DNA of 64,000 nt from assembly GCA_009784975.1 (NCBI GenBank), contig WQXG01000001.1:1-64000 (forward strand), in the 5' to 3' direction. This DNA is from Treponema sp. Its GTDB lineage: Bacteria > Spirochaetota > Spirochaetia > Treponematales > Breznakiellaceae. Made by a program: the position numbers and the translations under genes. Shown piece after piece: positions 7,223 to 15,292 of the stretch (within the stretch, counting starts at the first letter, position 1; every line of letters starts with the position of its first letter). The notes under the pieces are model-generated. The model had not been told where the DNA came from. It made no database searches and was given only the letters and a program-made list of their open reading frames with translations.

Positions 7223-8143
7223 ATGATATACAAATTATTAAAAAATTGGGATATAGCCGAAATTCTTTCATATACAGAATTGAAGAAAAATATTTATAAA
7301 ATAGAAACAACAGGAAATTATTACATCTTGAAATCTAAAAATTATTCTAATAAAAATATATATGAAAACTATCATTTTAATGATAAAAATATTGAATTTC
7401 AAATTGAAAGTCCTATTTTAACTAAAGAAGGAAAATATTATATAGAAAATAAAGAGAAAATACATGTTCTGTTTAATTTTATAGATGGGAAACATATTAA
7501 TGAATATTATAACGATAACTATTTAATACAAGCAGAGTTAATAGGGAAGACAATCGCTTCTTTTCATTCTATTATTAGAGAAAAAGAGAAATATAACTTA
7601 AAAAATATGGATATAACTGAAAATATAATAAATAATGTGTATAATACAATATTAAATAATAAAACAATTATTGATTTTAATTTTATTTCTATGTTAATAG
7701 ATGACTTTAAGCATAACTTTATTTCATTATATAACGATTTACCAAAACAAATTATTCATAAAGATATTCATACAAAAAATATCTTGTTTAAAAACGGTAA
7801 AATATCTGGAATTATTGATTTGGAATTATTAACATATGGGATTAGAATATATGATGTATGTTATTGTTCTGCAAATATTTTATGTGATAAAATTGATGAC
7901 AACATAAATATAAATAAATGGTTCAAAATATTTTATCAGATAATTAAAGCATATAATAGTATTATAAAAATAACAGAAAATGAAAAGAAAGGTATAGTTT
8001 ATGTTCTTTATTCAAACGAATTAAAATATATAGATTTTTATATTAAACAAAAAAATATGAAAGGAATAAAAACAGCAGAAAAAATGTTAAAATGGTTATA
8101 CGGGAATCAACAAAAAATTAAAAATGAAATTGATAAAATATAA
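7223..8143 (+). CDS. APH-family phosphotransferase (aminoglycoside/choline kinase-like)
   Basis: A 306-aa kinase-fold protein. The catalytic loop 'IIHKDIHTKNILF' carries the HxDxxxxN pattern at about residues 176-187, and the metal-binding 'GIIDLELL' follows. 'YILKSK' near residue 33 may supply the ATP-contacting Lys. The family transfers phosphate to aminoglycosides, choline, homoserine, macrolides and related hydroxyl compounds; the acceptor here is unknown. The reading frame is extremely AT-rich (Ile, Asn, Lys dominate). Its ATG touches the stop of the extended methyltransferase frame, so the two were originally translationally coupled. Confidence 0.8.
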   Translation: MIYKLLKNWDIAEILSYTELKKNIYKIETTGNYYILKSKNYSNKNIYENYHFNDKNIEFQIESPILTKEGKYYIENKEKIHVLFNFIDGKHINEYYNDNYLIQAELIGKTIASFHSIIREKEKYNLKNMDITENIINNVYNTILNNKTIIDFNFISMLIDDFKHNFISLYNDLPKQIIHKDIHTKNILFKNGKISGIIDLELLTYGIRIYDVCYCSANILCDKIDDNININKWFKIFYQIIKAYNSIIKITENEKKGIVYVLYSNELKYIDFYIKQKNMKGIKTAEKMLKWLYGNQQKIKNEIDKI

Positions 8144-8158
8144 GAGGGTATTTTAAGT

Positions 8159-8677
8159 ATGGATAGAAAAAGAGTAATAGCAGCAATAATTTATGAAAGT
8201 AAAATTGCAATGATATACAATATTATTGAACCTAATAAAATGTTTTGGACTCTTCCTGGCGGAAGAGTAGAAAATGGAGAAAATCTGGAAGAAGCTGTAA
8301 TTCGTGAAGCATTAGAAGAAGTAAATTTAAATATAAAAATAATAAGATACCTATTCAGTCGAAAATACTCAGATGGAATTGAACATTGTTTTTTAGGAGA
8401 GCCATTAGATCCGGAAAATATTAAGACTGGAAGTGATCCAGAATATAAAGCAGAAAAACAAATAATTAAAAAAGCAGAATGGAAAAATATATTAGATGTT
8501 AAAAATGATATACAGGTATCAATTGTATTAAAACATTTAACTGAAATTGAATGTTTTAAATATAAAATTAATGATGGTTTTAAGAGTGATAAAGATTTAG
8601 TAATTTCAAATATTGAAATGGCAATTGAAATTGATTCCCAAAATAAAGATTATCGTGAAGCCCTTGAAGAATTATAA
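8159..8677 (+). CDS. Nudix hydrolase
   Basis: A 172-aa protein with the Nudix box 'GGRVENGENLEEAVIREA' followed by LEEV, at about residues 40-62; the preceding 'WTLPGGR' is typical of MutT-like enzymes. The last ~40 residues ('SNIEMAIEIDSQNKDYREAL') form a helical tail not needed for the fold. It lies 15 bp after the kinase gene and ends the AT-rich operon. The ORF 8613-9062 in the track starts inside this gene in another frame; the true next gene begins at 8745. Confidence 0.82.
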   Translation: MDRKRVIAAIIYESKIAMIYNIIEPNKMFWTLPGGRVENGENLEEAVIREALEEVNLNIKIIRYLFSRKYSDGIEHCFLGEPLDPENIKTGSDPEYKAEKQIIKKAEWKNILDVKNDIQVSIVLKHLTEIECFKYKINDGFKSDKDLVISNIEMAIEIDSQNKDYREALEEL

Positions 8678-8744
8678 AGGAAGTAGAACTTTACCTGTTG
8701 CCATTATGATAGTAAACTTGATAAAATTATCAAAGGAGACAAAA

Positions 8745-9062
8745 ATGGCAAATGAAAACTGGGAAGAAACCATAACAGCCGAAATTGAAAGATTACACGA
8801 ACAAGCAGATGAAGCAGCATTTGTAAGATTCATTGAATTATCAGATATGGGTAAGGATGCTGGTAATGACAATATGCAAATAATTGGATTAATGAATGCT
8901 GCTGCTATTGCCTGTAAAATGGGTAATTACGAACTTTGTCTTGCTGTAGTAGACAAAGCTAATACAGTTGACGAAGAAATATGTACAAATTATATGCAGA
9001 CACAACCCCGTATGTATGAAATGATGAAGACATTATCAGAAGCAGGCGAGTTTGATAAATAG
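8745..9062 (+). CDS. Uncharacterised 105-aa acidic helical protein
   Basis: Function not recognised. ATG 8745 is chosen over the track start 8613 because AAAGGAG precedes it and the earlier part overlaps the Nudix gene. The protein is acidic, predicted mostly helical ('EIERLHEQADEAAFVRFIEL', 'NAAAIACKMGNYELCLAVVD') and looks like a short TPR-type helical hairpin. No signal peptide. Base composition is more balanced than in the preceding operon. It stands 36 bp before the intact EIRD-repeat gene and may belong with it rather than with the RiPP operon. Confidence 0.7.
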   Translation: MANENWEETITAEIERLHEQADEAAFVRFIELSDMGKDAGNDNMQIIGLMNAAAIACKMGNYELCLAVVDKANTVDEEICTNYMQTQPRMYEMMKTLSEAGEFDK

Positions 9063-9098
9063 CTTAAAATATGATAAGCTTAAAAAAAGGAGCAAAAA

Positions 9099-9338
9099 AT
9101 GGCAGACATTAGAGACGTAAACGGCAATGTAACCCACAGGAGAAACGGAAATGAGATTAGGGATCTTTCTGACAGAGTAACTCACAGAATAAACGGCAAC
9201 GAAATCAGAGACGTTTCTGACAGGGTTACCCACAGGATTAACGGCGATGAAATCAGGGATATTAATGACAGAGTTGTTTATAGAATAAGCGGCAGCGAGA
9301 TAAGGGACGTTGGCGGTTCTGTAACTCATAGGTTTTGA
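9099..9338 (+). CDS. EIRD-repeat protein, intact five-unit copy
   Basis: A 79-aa protein made almost wholly of five 16-residue units with consensus EIRDxSDRVTHRINGN, starting MADIRDVNGN and ending SVTHRF. AAGGAG lies upstream. The D-x-x-x-x-V-x-x-R-x-x-G pattern resembles short beta-hairpin repeat proteins such as the '4-fold beta flower' type, which is a resemblance and not a proven match. Two other copies lie at 118-240 (truncated) and 616-663 (one unit), so the number of units changes. The minus ORF 9036-9329 is its antisense shadow, which is open because the 48-bp repeats keep it free of stops. Confidence 0.75.
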   Translation: MADIRDVNGNVTHRRNGNEIRDLSDRVTHRINGNEIRDVSDRVTHRINGDEIRDINDRVVYRISGSEIRDVGGSVTHRF

Positions 9339-9347
9339 TAAAACTTT

Positions 9348-9605
9348 ATGAACTTAAGAAATAGGAATTATACTAATCCTGACGGAAAAACATTTTACTT
9401 TATGACCAGTAAACCTACTGATGATGAAAAAATAGAAATTTACCTGGTTAACTCATCAAGCAAAGGAACAGATTATTCGTTATGGTATATTAAATCTTTG
9501 GATGATGAGCATTTTTCAATGCGTCCTTATGATGGGGACGATACCAAAGAACTAATTATGGAATTAACGGAAAAATTTCTAGAAACAGCATGGGAAATTT
9601 TGTAG
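9348..9605 (+). CDS. Uncharacterised 85-aa protein after the repeat gene
   Basis: Function not recognised. It begins MNLRNRNYTNPDGKTFYF, has mixed alpha/beta character and ends in an amphipathic helix 'DTKELIMELTEKFLETAWEIL'. It has no clear ribosome-binding site; its ATG is 10 bp after the repeat-protein stop, so coupled translation is likely. Like the 90-aa genes at 273 and 696 it directly follows an EIRD-repeat gene, but its sequence is unrelated to them. That makes the slot behind the repeat gene variable. Confidence 0.65.
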   Translation: MNLRNRNYTNPDGKTFYFMTSKPTDDEKIEIYLVNSSSKGTDYSLWYIKSLDDEHFSMRPYDGDDTKELIMELTEKFLETAWEIL

Positions 9606-9649
9606 CAGCGGCATTTGACTAAAAAATCGAGAAAAAAACTATATTGGAC

Positions 9650-9678
9650 TTGACAAAGTATATATCATGGTATATACT
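9650..9678 (+). promoter_or_regulatory. vapBC promoter with operator-like palindrome
   Basis: TTGACA (9650-9655) and TATACT (9673-9678) are separated by exactly 17 bp. An 8-bp inverted repeat, AGTATATA / TATATACT with a 6-bp centre, covers 9657-9678 and so overlaps the -10 box. This is where a VapB dimer or VapBC complex normally binds for autorepression. The ATG lies 19 nt after the -10 box with AGGGG in between. Confidence 0.75.
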
Positions 9679-9697
9679 AGAAGCATAGGGGTACAAT

Positions 9698-9928
9698 ATG
9701 CAAACTGCAAAATTATTTTTAAATGGCAGAAGCCAAGCCGTAAGACTTCCAAAAGAATATCAATTTAATGGAAATAATGTTTATATCAGAAGGATTGGAG
9801 AGGCTGTTATGTTATTTCCGGTTGATAAAGAATGGGAAGTGTTTTTACATGGATTAAATAATTTCTCGGATGATTTTATGGCAGAAGGCAGAAATCAGGG
9901 AATTGATCAAAAAAGAGAAGGATTTTAA
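9698..9928 (+). CDS. vapB: Antitoxin VapB (AbrB/MazE-type)
   Basis: A 76-aa protein. Residues 1-45 form an AbrB-type swapped-hairpin DNA-binding domain ('AKLFLNGRSQAVRLPKEYQF') as in VapB/MazE antitoxins; the C-terminal ~30 residues are the disordered toxin-neutralising tail. It shares the TAATG junction with vapC, so the two are translationally coupled. It probably represses its own promoter through the palindrome at 9657-9678. Length is normal for the family. Confidence 0.88.
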   Translation: MQTAKLFLNGRSQAVRLPKEYQFNGNNVYIRRIGEAVMLFPVDKEWEVFLHGLNNFSDDFMAEGRNQGIDQKREGF

Positions 9929-10329
9929 TGTACTTATTTGATACAAACATGTGCATATTCATAATTAAAAGAAAATTCCCAAATGTTATGGATAAATTAA
10001 AGAAAAACAGGAAAAAAGGACTTTATTTATCAAGTATTACTCTTGCTGAACTGGAATTTGGAATAGAAAATGCAAATCCGGATTATAAAGAAAAAAATAC
10101 AATAGCCTTAATGGAATTTTTATCAATTTTTGAAGTAAAAAGTTTTGATGAAAATGCAGCAAAAGAATATGGGATAATCAAAAAGGACCTAAAAGACAGA
10201 AATTGTTTAATTGGTCCTTATGATATGTTAATAGGAGCTCATGCAAAATCACTAAAAATGATATTGGTTACAAATAATACAGACGAATTTCAAAGAATAA
10301 AAGGTCTAAAAATAGAAGATTGGAAATAA
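9928..10329 (+). CDS. vapC: Toxin VapC (PIN-domain ribonuclease)
   Basis: A 133-aa PIN-domain protein. The acidic catalytic residues are visible: D5 in 'MYLFDTNMCIF', E in 'LAELEFGI', D in 'GPYDMLIGAHA' and D/E in 'TNNTDEFQRI'. VapC toxins cut tRNA or rRNA in a Mg2+-dependent way when free of VapB. ATG 9928 overlaps the vapB stop. All key residues are present, so it should be active. It closes the accessory island; the region beyond to 10463 has no gene. Confidence 0.88.
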   Translation: MYLFDTNMCIFIIKRKFPNVMDKLKKNRKKGLYLSSITLAELEFGIENANPDYKEKNTIALMEFLSIFEVKSFDENAAKEYGIIKKDLKDRNCLIGPYDMLIGAHAKSLKMILVTNNTDEFQRIKGLKIEDWK

Positions 10330-10463
10330 AGAATAGCGCAGCATTATTACCCCCAACTATAGAAGTATCTCAATGCCGTACGCATTATGGGGATAAACCA
10401 TACATGCGCTAATCTGAAATGTGAAGCTCTTGAAATTCCGCGAAGCGGCTACAGTTGTTTTCT

Positions 10464-10598
10464 CCACCGGTTTCAGAAATGTATGCCCAGAAACATACTT
10501 GAGGGGTGTCGGGTGGCAAAAAGTGCCGTGTGCGGAGCATACGGTGCTTTTTGGCCCCCGACAGGACCCCAAGCATAATCTTTAGGCATACATTTCTG
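10464..10598. repeat. Palindromic dispersed element, copy 1
   Basis: It is bounded by CAGAAATGTATGCC and GGCATACATTTCTG, with inner complementary blocks 'CTTGAGGGGTGTCGGG' and 'CCCGACAGGACCCCAAG' around a further hairpin (GTGCCGTGTGC..GCATACGGTGC). The whole 125 bp can fold into one long stem. The 10 bp CCACCGGTTT on the left are shared with copy 3. It lies between convergent vapC and the cyclase gene, six bases beyond the cyclase TAG stop. The ORFs called here (10357-10578) are not genes. Confidence 0.85.
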
Positions 10599-10604
10599 GA
10601 TAGC

Positions 10605-12587
10605 CTACTTTTCCGTAAGATTAAAAACCCCGTCCCAATCAGCCACTGGCGGATTATCCTGGAATTTAGTACATCGTTTTAAATATACGCGGGAAGGACC
10701 ATCGTTGGGGAATTGTTTAAGTATCTCTTTAAAGCTTGATTCCGCGTCTTTCCATTTGCGCGCTTCAAAAAGAGAAAAACCTTCATTAAAAAGCTGTACC
10801 AGTTTTCGTAAATCTTCGGAAGCGTCATCCATTGTTTCCAGAATTTCGTAAATGCGGATAGGTTCCTGAATTCCTACAACTCTGATACGATCAAGCTGCC
10901 GTGTAAGAAGATGATCCCCTGTTTCCTGTATTGTCGCTTCAGAGGCAAGAATCCACGTTCCGTATTGTTTGTTTACGCCTTCTAGCCGCGCCGCCAGGTT
11001 TACAGCATTGCTGATTATCGTATAGTTCATCTTTTTCTGTGTACCCATGTTTCCTACTATCATTTCGCCGGAGTTAATTCCAATTCTGGTATAGATAGGT
11101 ATGGGGCTGATATTTTTTTCGCGAATATCTTTATTTACTTTTTTTTCTATCCGTTTCATTATAATTGCGGCGACACAGGCTCTGAGCGCGTGATCTTTTA
11201 ATTCCAAAGGCGCGCCGAAGAACGAAATTATCGCATCGCCCTGATATTTGTCTATCGTTCCTTTTTGCTCAAGGATTATATCGCTCATGGTAGAAAGATA
11301 GTAGTTAAGCAAATCTACCAGCTGCTTTGGATTTAATGCTTCTGATATACTGGCAAACTTTCTTATATCAGTAAACAATGCCGTCATGTGACGGTTTATT
11401 CCGCCAAGCTGCAGCTTGGAAGGATCGCTTACAATTTCTTCGACAACTTCTTCTGACAGATAAGTGTTAAATGCGCGGCGCAGGTTCTCGTTAAAATACT
11501 GAAGTTTTTGATGCGCTTCCTCGATATTAAGAATCAATGTCTTGGTCTCGGTTATATCCTGAACCATAATGATCCAGCCCAGTGTAGCTCCCGATTCAGA
11601 TTTTATTCTATTTTGCCAGCTTGAATAAATTTTCCCCGGCTTATGGGTCAAAGTAAACTCAAGTTCCTTGTCAACATCTACATCGTCGGTGGCATTTTTT
11701 AACTTATCTGACAGTTCCAATGGCCAGTTCTTAAACGAAAAAATAGAAGAGCCTTTTTGATGTTCTTTTATACCGGGAAAAAGTTCATTTGCTCTTTTAT
11801 TTGATCCGGTATAAGCCATGCCGTTATCAAGAACTACGAAGGCATCCCGGATTAAATCCAGGGTGATGGCGTGCGCCTTGGGCGCAAGATCAAACATATC
11901 GCTTCTTATTATATTGTAATAAAAAATAAAATTGGTCAGGATCATCATAAAAGCGGTAAAGTTAACCCCTTTTAAAGTTGATTCAAAAAAGAACATTAGT
12001 AAAACATAGGTAAAATTGGCGACTAATGGAGCCAGGGCGCTTATCAGAAGAAGTACAAGGCCGTATCGCCGCCCCCGGCTTTGTTGTATTATGCTGCGAA
12101 TCAGAACAATACAGGAAAAAATTATACAAAAAAGAGGGTAAAAAGTGCCCACAAGATACAAAGGACCCGGTTTAATGGTCATACTTTGGATTGCGCTGTC
12201 CGGATTGTAATAATAATTTGTGTAAAGCAGCTGATGACGATCAAAGGTTAGTACAACCGCATAAAGAAGAATAGGTATTATAAGCAGAGGAATTTGGTAA
12301 TATTTCTTTGGTATTCGAACTTCGCAGTAATCGGCTACAAAGAAGAAAAAGAAGGGAGACATAAAACAGCTTCCGGCATACATTATCTTTATTGCAACTA
12401 CAGCCCCCTCGGTATTTCCGCAGGTTATTTCAATAAAATAGCCCAGTGTATACAGGAAGACTGTAACGATACAATAAACAAAGCCAAACCTTTTTTCGCT
12501 TCGGCACCGCTGCAGGGTAACTGCGATCATATAACCCGAAAGGACAAGGGAGGCTAAAATCAGAACTTGTATAATTATTAACAGCAT
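10605..12587 (-). CDS. Membrane-bound class III adenylyl cyclase with 7TM and PAS domains
   Basis: A 660-aa protein. Residues ~1-230 hold about seven hydrophobic helices (histidine-kinase-type 7TM sensor), ~240-355 a PAS-like domain, ~385-585 the cyclase domain, and ~595-650 a TPR-like helical tail. Metal-binding Asp are seen in 'ALFTDIRKF' and 'KYQGDAIISFFG'. The purine-selecting pair is Lys ('TIDKYQGD') and Thr ('MNYTIISNAVN'), as in bacterial class IIIb adenylyl cyclases, and the Asn/Arg of 'NAVNLAARLE' is kept. It should make cAMP in response to a membrane or cytoplasmic signal. No Shine-Dalgarno precedes the ATG; a TACAAT box ends six bases upstream. Confidence 0.88.
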   Translation of the reverse strand: MLLIIIQVLILASLVLSGYMIAVTLQRCRSEKRFGFVYCIVTVFLYTLGYFIEITCGNTEGAVVAIKIMYAGSCFMSPFFFFFVADYCEVRIPKKYYQIPLLIIPILLYAVVLTFDRHQLLYTNYYYNPDSAIQSMTIKPGPLYLVGTFYPLFCIIFSCIVLIRSIIQQSRGRRYGLVLLLISALAPLVANFTYVLLMFFFESTLKGVNFTAFMMILTNFIFYYNIIRSDMFDLAPKAHAITLDLIRDAFVVLDNGMAYTGSNKRANELFPGIKEHQKGSSIFSFKNWPLELSDKLKNATDDVDVDKELEFTLTHKPGKIYSSWQNRIKSESGATLGWIIMVQDITETKTLILNIEEAHQKLQYFNENLRRAFNTYLSEEVVEEIVSDPSKLQLGGINRHMTALFTDIRKFASISEALNPKQLVDLLNYYLSTMSDIILEQKGTIDKYQGDAIISFFGAPLELKDHALRACVAAIIMKRIEKKVNKDIREKNISPIPIYTRIGINSGEMIVGNMGTQKKMNYTIISNAVNLAARLEGVNKQYGTWILASEATIQETGDHLLTRQLDRIRVVGIQEPIRIYEILETMDDASEDLRKLVQLFNEGFSLFEARKWKDAESSFKEILKQFPNDGPSRVYLKRCTKFQDNPPVADWDGVFNLTEK

Positions 12588-12593
12588 ATAAAA

Positions 12594-12599
12594 ATTGTA
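12594..12599 (-). promoter_or_regulatory. -10 box of the cyclase gene, leaderless spacing
   Basis: TACAAT on the minus strand ends six nt before the ATG at 12587. No Shine-Dalgarno and no good -35 hexamer are visible. Transcription would start at or very near the ATG. Confidence 0.45.
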
Positions 12600-12651
12600 C
12601 TCGAATTTACGATAAAATGGTATACTTATTTATTGATAGGATGGCTGGGGC

Positions 12652-12731
12652 GAGGGTTTTGACCCTCCTACACTAGATGTAGTGTATATCAGGATATATA
12701 GACGCTATGGATAGCGGTGGCGGCTGTCACC
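12652..12731 (+). other. Chain of four small hairpins upstream of rpsL
   Basis: Consecutive inverted repeats: GAGGGT-TTTG-ACCCTC (12652-12667), TACACTA-GATG-TAGTGTA (12669-12686), CGCTAT-GG-ATAGCG (12703-12716) and GGTGGC-GGCT-GTCACC (12716-12731). A long A-rich tract follows. The 293-bp gap between the divergent cyclase gene and rpsL holds nothing else that can be named. This could be a structured leader of the ribosomal operon or a multi-part operator. No known leader family was recognised. Confidence 0.5.
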
Positions 12732-12880
12732 AAAAAAAAATAAAAAAAAAATAAAAACCACTTGATCTTTTTTTTACATTTTGTTACATTTTGAATCCAG
12801 CCTCTTGTTTTTCTTTAGGGGCTTAGGGGACAGTCTAGGACTGTGTCCGTAAATACGAGCTTTTTAGGAGTTTTTAACGA

Positions 12881-13255
12881 ATGCCTACTATTAACCAATT
12901 GGTTCGCTTTGGACGAAAAAAGATTACTTCCAAAACGAAATCCCCGGCTTTACATTCCTGCCCGCAGAGACGCGGTGTTTGTACTCGTGTAATGACTGTA
13001 ACGCCGAAAAAGCCCAATTCAGCCCTTCGTAAAGTAGCCCGTGTACGCCTTTCCCATGGAACCGAAGTTACCGCCTATATCCCCGGAATCGGGCATAATT
13101 TGCAGGAACACTCGGTGGTTTTGGTCAGGGGCGGACGTGTAAAAGACCTTCCAGGCGTAAGGTACCATATTATCCGCGGAGCGAAAGATACCTTAGGTGT
13201 AACAGATCGGAAACGCGGCCGGTCAAAATACGGCGCTAAACGGCCCAAGGCTTAG
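12881..13255 (+). CDS. rpsL: 30S ribosomal protein S12
   Basis: A 124-aa protein of normal length that sits at the decoding centre of the 30S subunit. The conserved '[11 protein letters not shown]' loop and '[15 protein letters not shown]' loop are intact, with Lys at the positions linked to streptomycin sensitivity. TTAGGAG precedes the ATG. It is the first gene of the ribosomal run, eight bases before rpsG. Confidence 0.98.
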   Translation: MPTINQLVRFGRKKITSKTKSPALHSCPQRRGVCTRVMTVTPKKPNSALRKVARVRLSHGTEVTAYIPGIGHNLQEHSVVLVRGGRVKDLPGVRYHIIRGAKDTLGVTDRKRGRSKYGAKRPKA

Positions 13256-13263
13256 GTGTATTT

Positions 13264-13734
13264 ATGGGTAGAAAGAAAAAGACAATCGACAGGGGAATAC
13301 TTCCGGACCCGAAATACAACAGTGTCGTGGTTTCAAAGTTTGTAAACCGCATGATGTGGGAGGGGAAACGTTCTCTTGGTCTTCGCATTGTTCATGAAGC
13401 GCTTAATGTTCTTCATACAAAAACCGAGAAAGAACCCCTTGAAGTTTTTTTAAAAGCTTTAGATAATGTAAAGCCGATGATCGAAGTTAAGTCCCGGCGC
13501 GTTGGCGGCGCGACTTATCAGGTTCCCGTAGAAATCCGGGAAACCAGGCGTGAAGCACTTGGAATGCGGTGGATAATCAGTGCGGCGCGCGCCCGTTCAG
13601 GAAAAGGCATGGGAGACCGTCTTGCAGCGGAACTCCTGGATGCATATAATAATACAGGTACTGCTTTCAAAAAGAAAGAAGATACTCATAAAATGGCGGA
13701 AGCCAACAAAGCTTTCGCTCATTATCGCTGGTAG
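13264..13734 (+). CDS. rpsG: 30S ribosomal protein S7
   Basis: A 156-aa protein that nucleates assembly of the 30S head. Recognised by '[18 protein letters not shown]' and the C-terminal '[20 protein letters not shown]'. In most bacteria fusA follows rpsG in this operon; here the next gene is tuf after a 357-bp spacer, so EF-G must be encoded elsewhere. The start is close to the rpsL stop with only a weak Shine-Dalgarno, suggesting translational coupling. Confidence 0.98.
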   Translation: MGRKKKTIDRGILPDPKYNSVVVSKFVNRMMWEGKRSLGLRIVHEALNVLHTKTEKEPLEVFLKALDNVKPMIEVKSRRVGGATYQVPVEIRETRREALGMRWIISAARARSGKGMGDRLAAELLDAYNNTGTAFKKKEDTHKMAEANKAFAHYRW

Positions 13735-13756
13735 TACCTGCGGTAAATTAATGATT

Positions 13757-13846
13757 TTGGTTTCCAAACCGATCATGGCAAACTGCAAAGCGGTTAAACC
13801 GCCTTACGGTTTGCCCCATAGTTAAAACCAACAAGTTGGTTTTAAC
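13757..13846 (+). other. Three successive inverted repeats in the rpsG-tuf spacer
   Basis: GGTTT-CC-AAACC (13759-13770); GGCAAAC..GTTTGCC (13777-13815) enclosing GCGGTT-A-AACCGC; and a perfect 12-bp palindrome GTTAAAACCAAC-AA-GTTGGTTTTAAC (13821-13846). The GGTTT/AAACC blocks can pair in several alternative ways, as in attenuator-type leaders. The rest of the spacer to 14091 has no gene; a weak promoter (TTGTTC at 13934) may start tuf transcription. Confidence 0.6.
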
Positions 13847-14091
13847 TAGTGAGATAGGTGGAACGAGAGTGGATAGAATTTGCTGAACGTTAAGCTTGCA
13901 AACAGGCAGCGTTCGATGTCAGAATTCCCGCCTTTGTTCATTTCTAATCTCATAATTTATGTACACTGCGGTACAGGGCTTAAGTGCGCTTTACCTCAGA
14001 TATTTTACAATCTAATCGCATACCGTTGGTTTAATTTGCGGTTATTTTGAAAGAAGTATTTTATTAAGTGCCCATTAAGGAGGACACACAA

Positions 14092-15282
14092 ATGGCAAAG
14101 GATAAATTCAATCGGACTAAACCCCACATGAATGTTGGAACGATTGGTCACGTAGATCATGGTAAGACCACTCTTTCTGCGGCTATAACTCAGCACTGCG
14201 CAAAAAAATTCGGCGACAAGGTTATGAGTTATGATCAAATCGACAATGCTCCGGAGGAAAAAGCCCGCGGTATTACCATTAATACCCGTCACCTGGAGTA
14301 TCAGTCAACAAAGCGCCATTATGCGCATATCGACTGTCCCGGACACGCCGACTATATCAAAAACATGATAACAGGCGCCGCTCAGATGGACGGAGCTATT
14401 CTTGTAGTTTCCGCGCCCGACTCGGTTATGCCCCAGACACGCGAGCATATCATTCTTGCCCGTCAGGTAGGCGTTCCTCACATGATCGTATTTCTTAACA
14501 AAATCGATCTTCTTGACGATCCCGATCTCGTGGAACTTGTAGAAGAAGAAGTAAAAGATGTTCTTTCCGCAAACGGATTCCCCGGCGACAAAACTCCCAT
14601 CATTAAAGGTTCTGCTTTTAAAGCCATGTCCGAACCGGATAACCCCGAAGCAACAAAATGCATTGACGATCTTCTTGAAGCAATGGACTCCTATTTCCCG
14701 GATCCCGTACGTGATGCAGATAAGCCCTTTATTATGCCTATCGAAGACGTGTTCACCATTCAGGGACGCGGTACAGTTGTTACCGGTAAAGTGGAACGCG
14801 GTATTCTTAAGCTTAACGAAGAAGTTGAAATTGTCGGTATCAGACCTACCAAAAAGACAGTTATTACCGGTATCGAAATGTTCAATAAGCTGCTTGAAGA
14901 TGCACAGGCCGGCGATAACGTTGGCACACTTCTGCGCGGCGTAGACAAAAAAGATGTTGAACGCGGTCAGGTTCTTGCGAAACCGGGTTCAATTCAGCCC
15001 CATAAAAAATTCAAAGGTCAGATTTACTGTCTGTCCAAAGAAGAAGGCGGAAGGCATAAGCCGTTTATCACCGGTTATCGTCCGCAGTTCTATTTCCGCA
15101 CTACAGACATTACCGGAACTGTTGTGCTCCCGGATGGCGTAGCGATGGTTATGCCCGGTGACAATACCGAAGTTATCGGCGAACTTCTTAATCCAATCGC
15201 CATGGAAAAGGGCTTGCGTTTCGCTATTCGCGAAGGCGGCAAAACAGTAGCCTCCGGTCAGGTTACCGAGATTATCGAATAA
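14092..15282 (+). CDS. tuf: Elongation factor Tu
   Basis: A 396-aa GTPase that delivers aminoacyl-tRNA to the ribosome. G1 'GHVDHGKTT', switch-region 'RGITINTRH', G3 'DCPGHADY', G4 'NKID' and the later domains 2 and 3 are complete. ATG 14092 with AAGGAGG is chosen; the track start at 14068 adds eight unlikely residues. Located at the head of the S10 cluster as in other treponemes, 48 bp before rpsJ. Confidence 0.98.
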   Translation: MAKDKFNRTKPHMNVGTIGHVDHGKTTLSAAITQHCAKKFGDKVMSYDQIDNAPEEKARGITINTRHLEYQSTKRHYAHIDCPGHADYIKNMITGAAQMDGAILVVSAPDSVMPQTREHIILARQVGVPHMIVFLNKIDLLDDPDLVELVEEEVKDVLSANGFPGDKTPIIKGSAFKAMSEPDNPEATKCIDDLLEAMDSYFPDPVRDADKPFIMPIEDVFTIQGRGTVVTGKVERGILKLNEEVEIVGIRPTKKTVITGIEMFNKLLEDAQAGDNVGTLLRGVDKKDVERGQVLAKPGSIQPHKKFKGQIYCLSKEEGGRHKPFITGYRPQFYFRTTDITGTVVLPDGVAMVMPGDNTEVIGELLNPIAMEKGLRFAIREGGKTVASGQVTEIIE

Positions 15283-15292
15283 GGCGATTTGT

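Noticed and set aside
10357-10578. Two opposite ORFs of 71 and 63 aa
   Set aside because: They lie on the palindromic dispersed element, which has no coding signal.
12652-12731. Possible tRNA gene from the chain of hairpins
   Set aside because: No T-loop or acceptor-stem pairing and no anticodon arm in the correct place on either strand.
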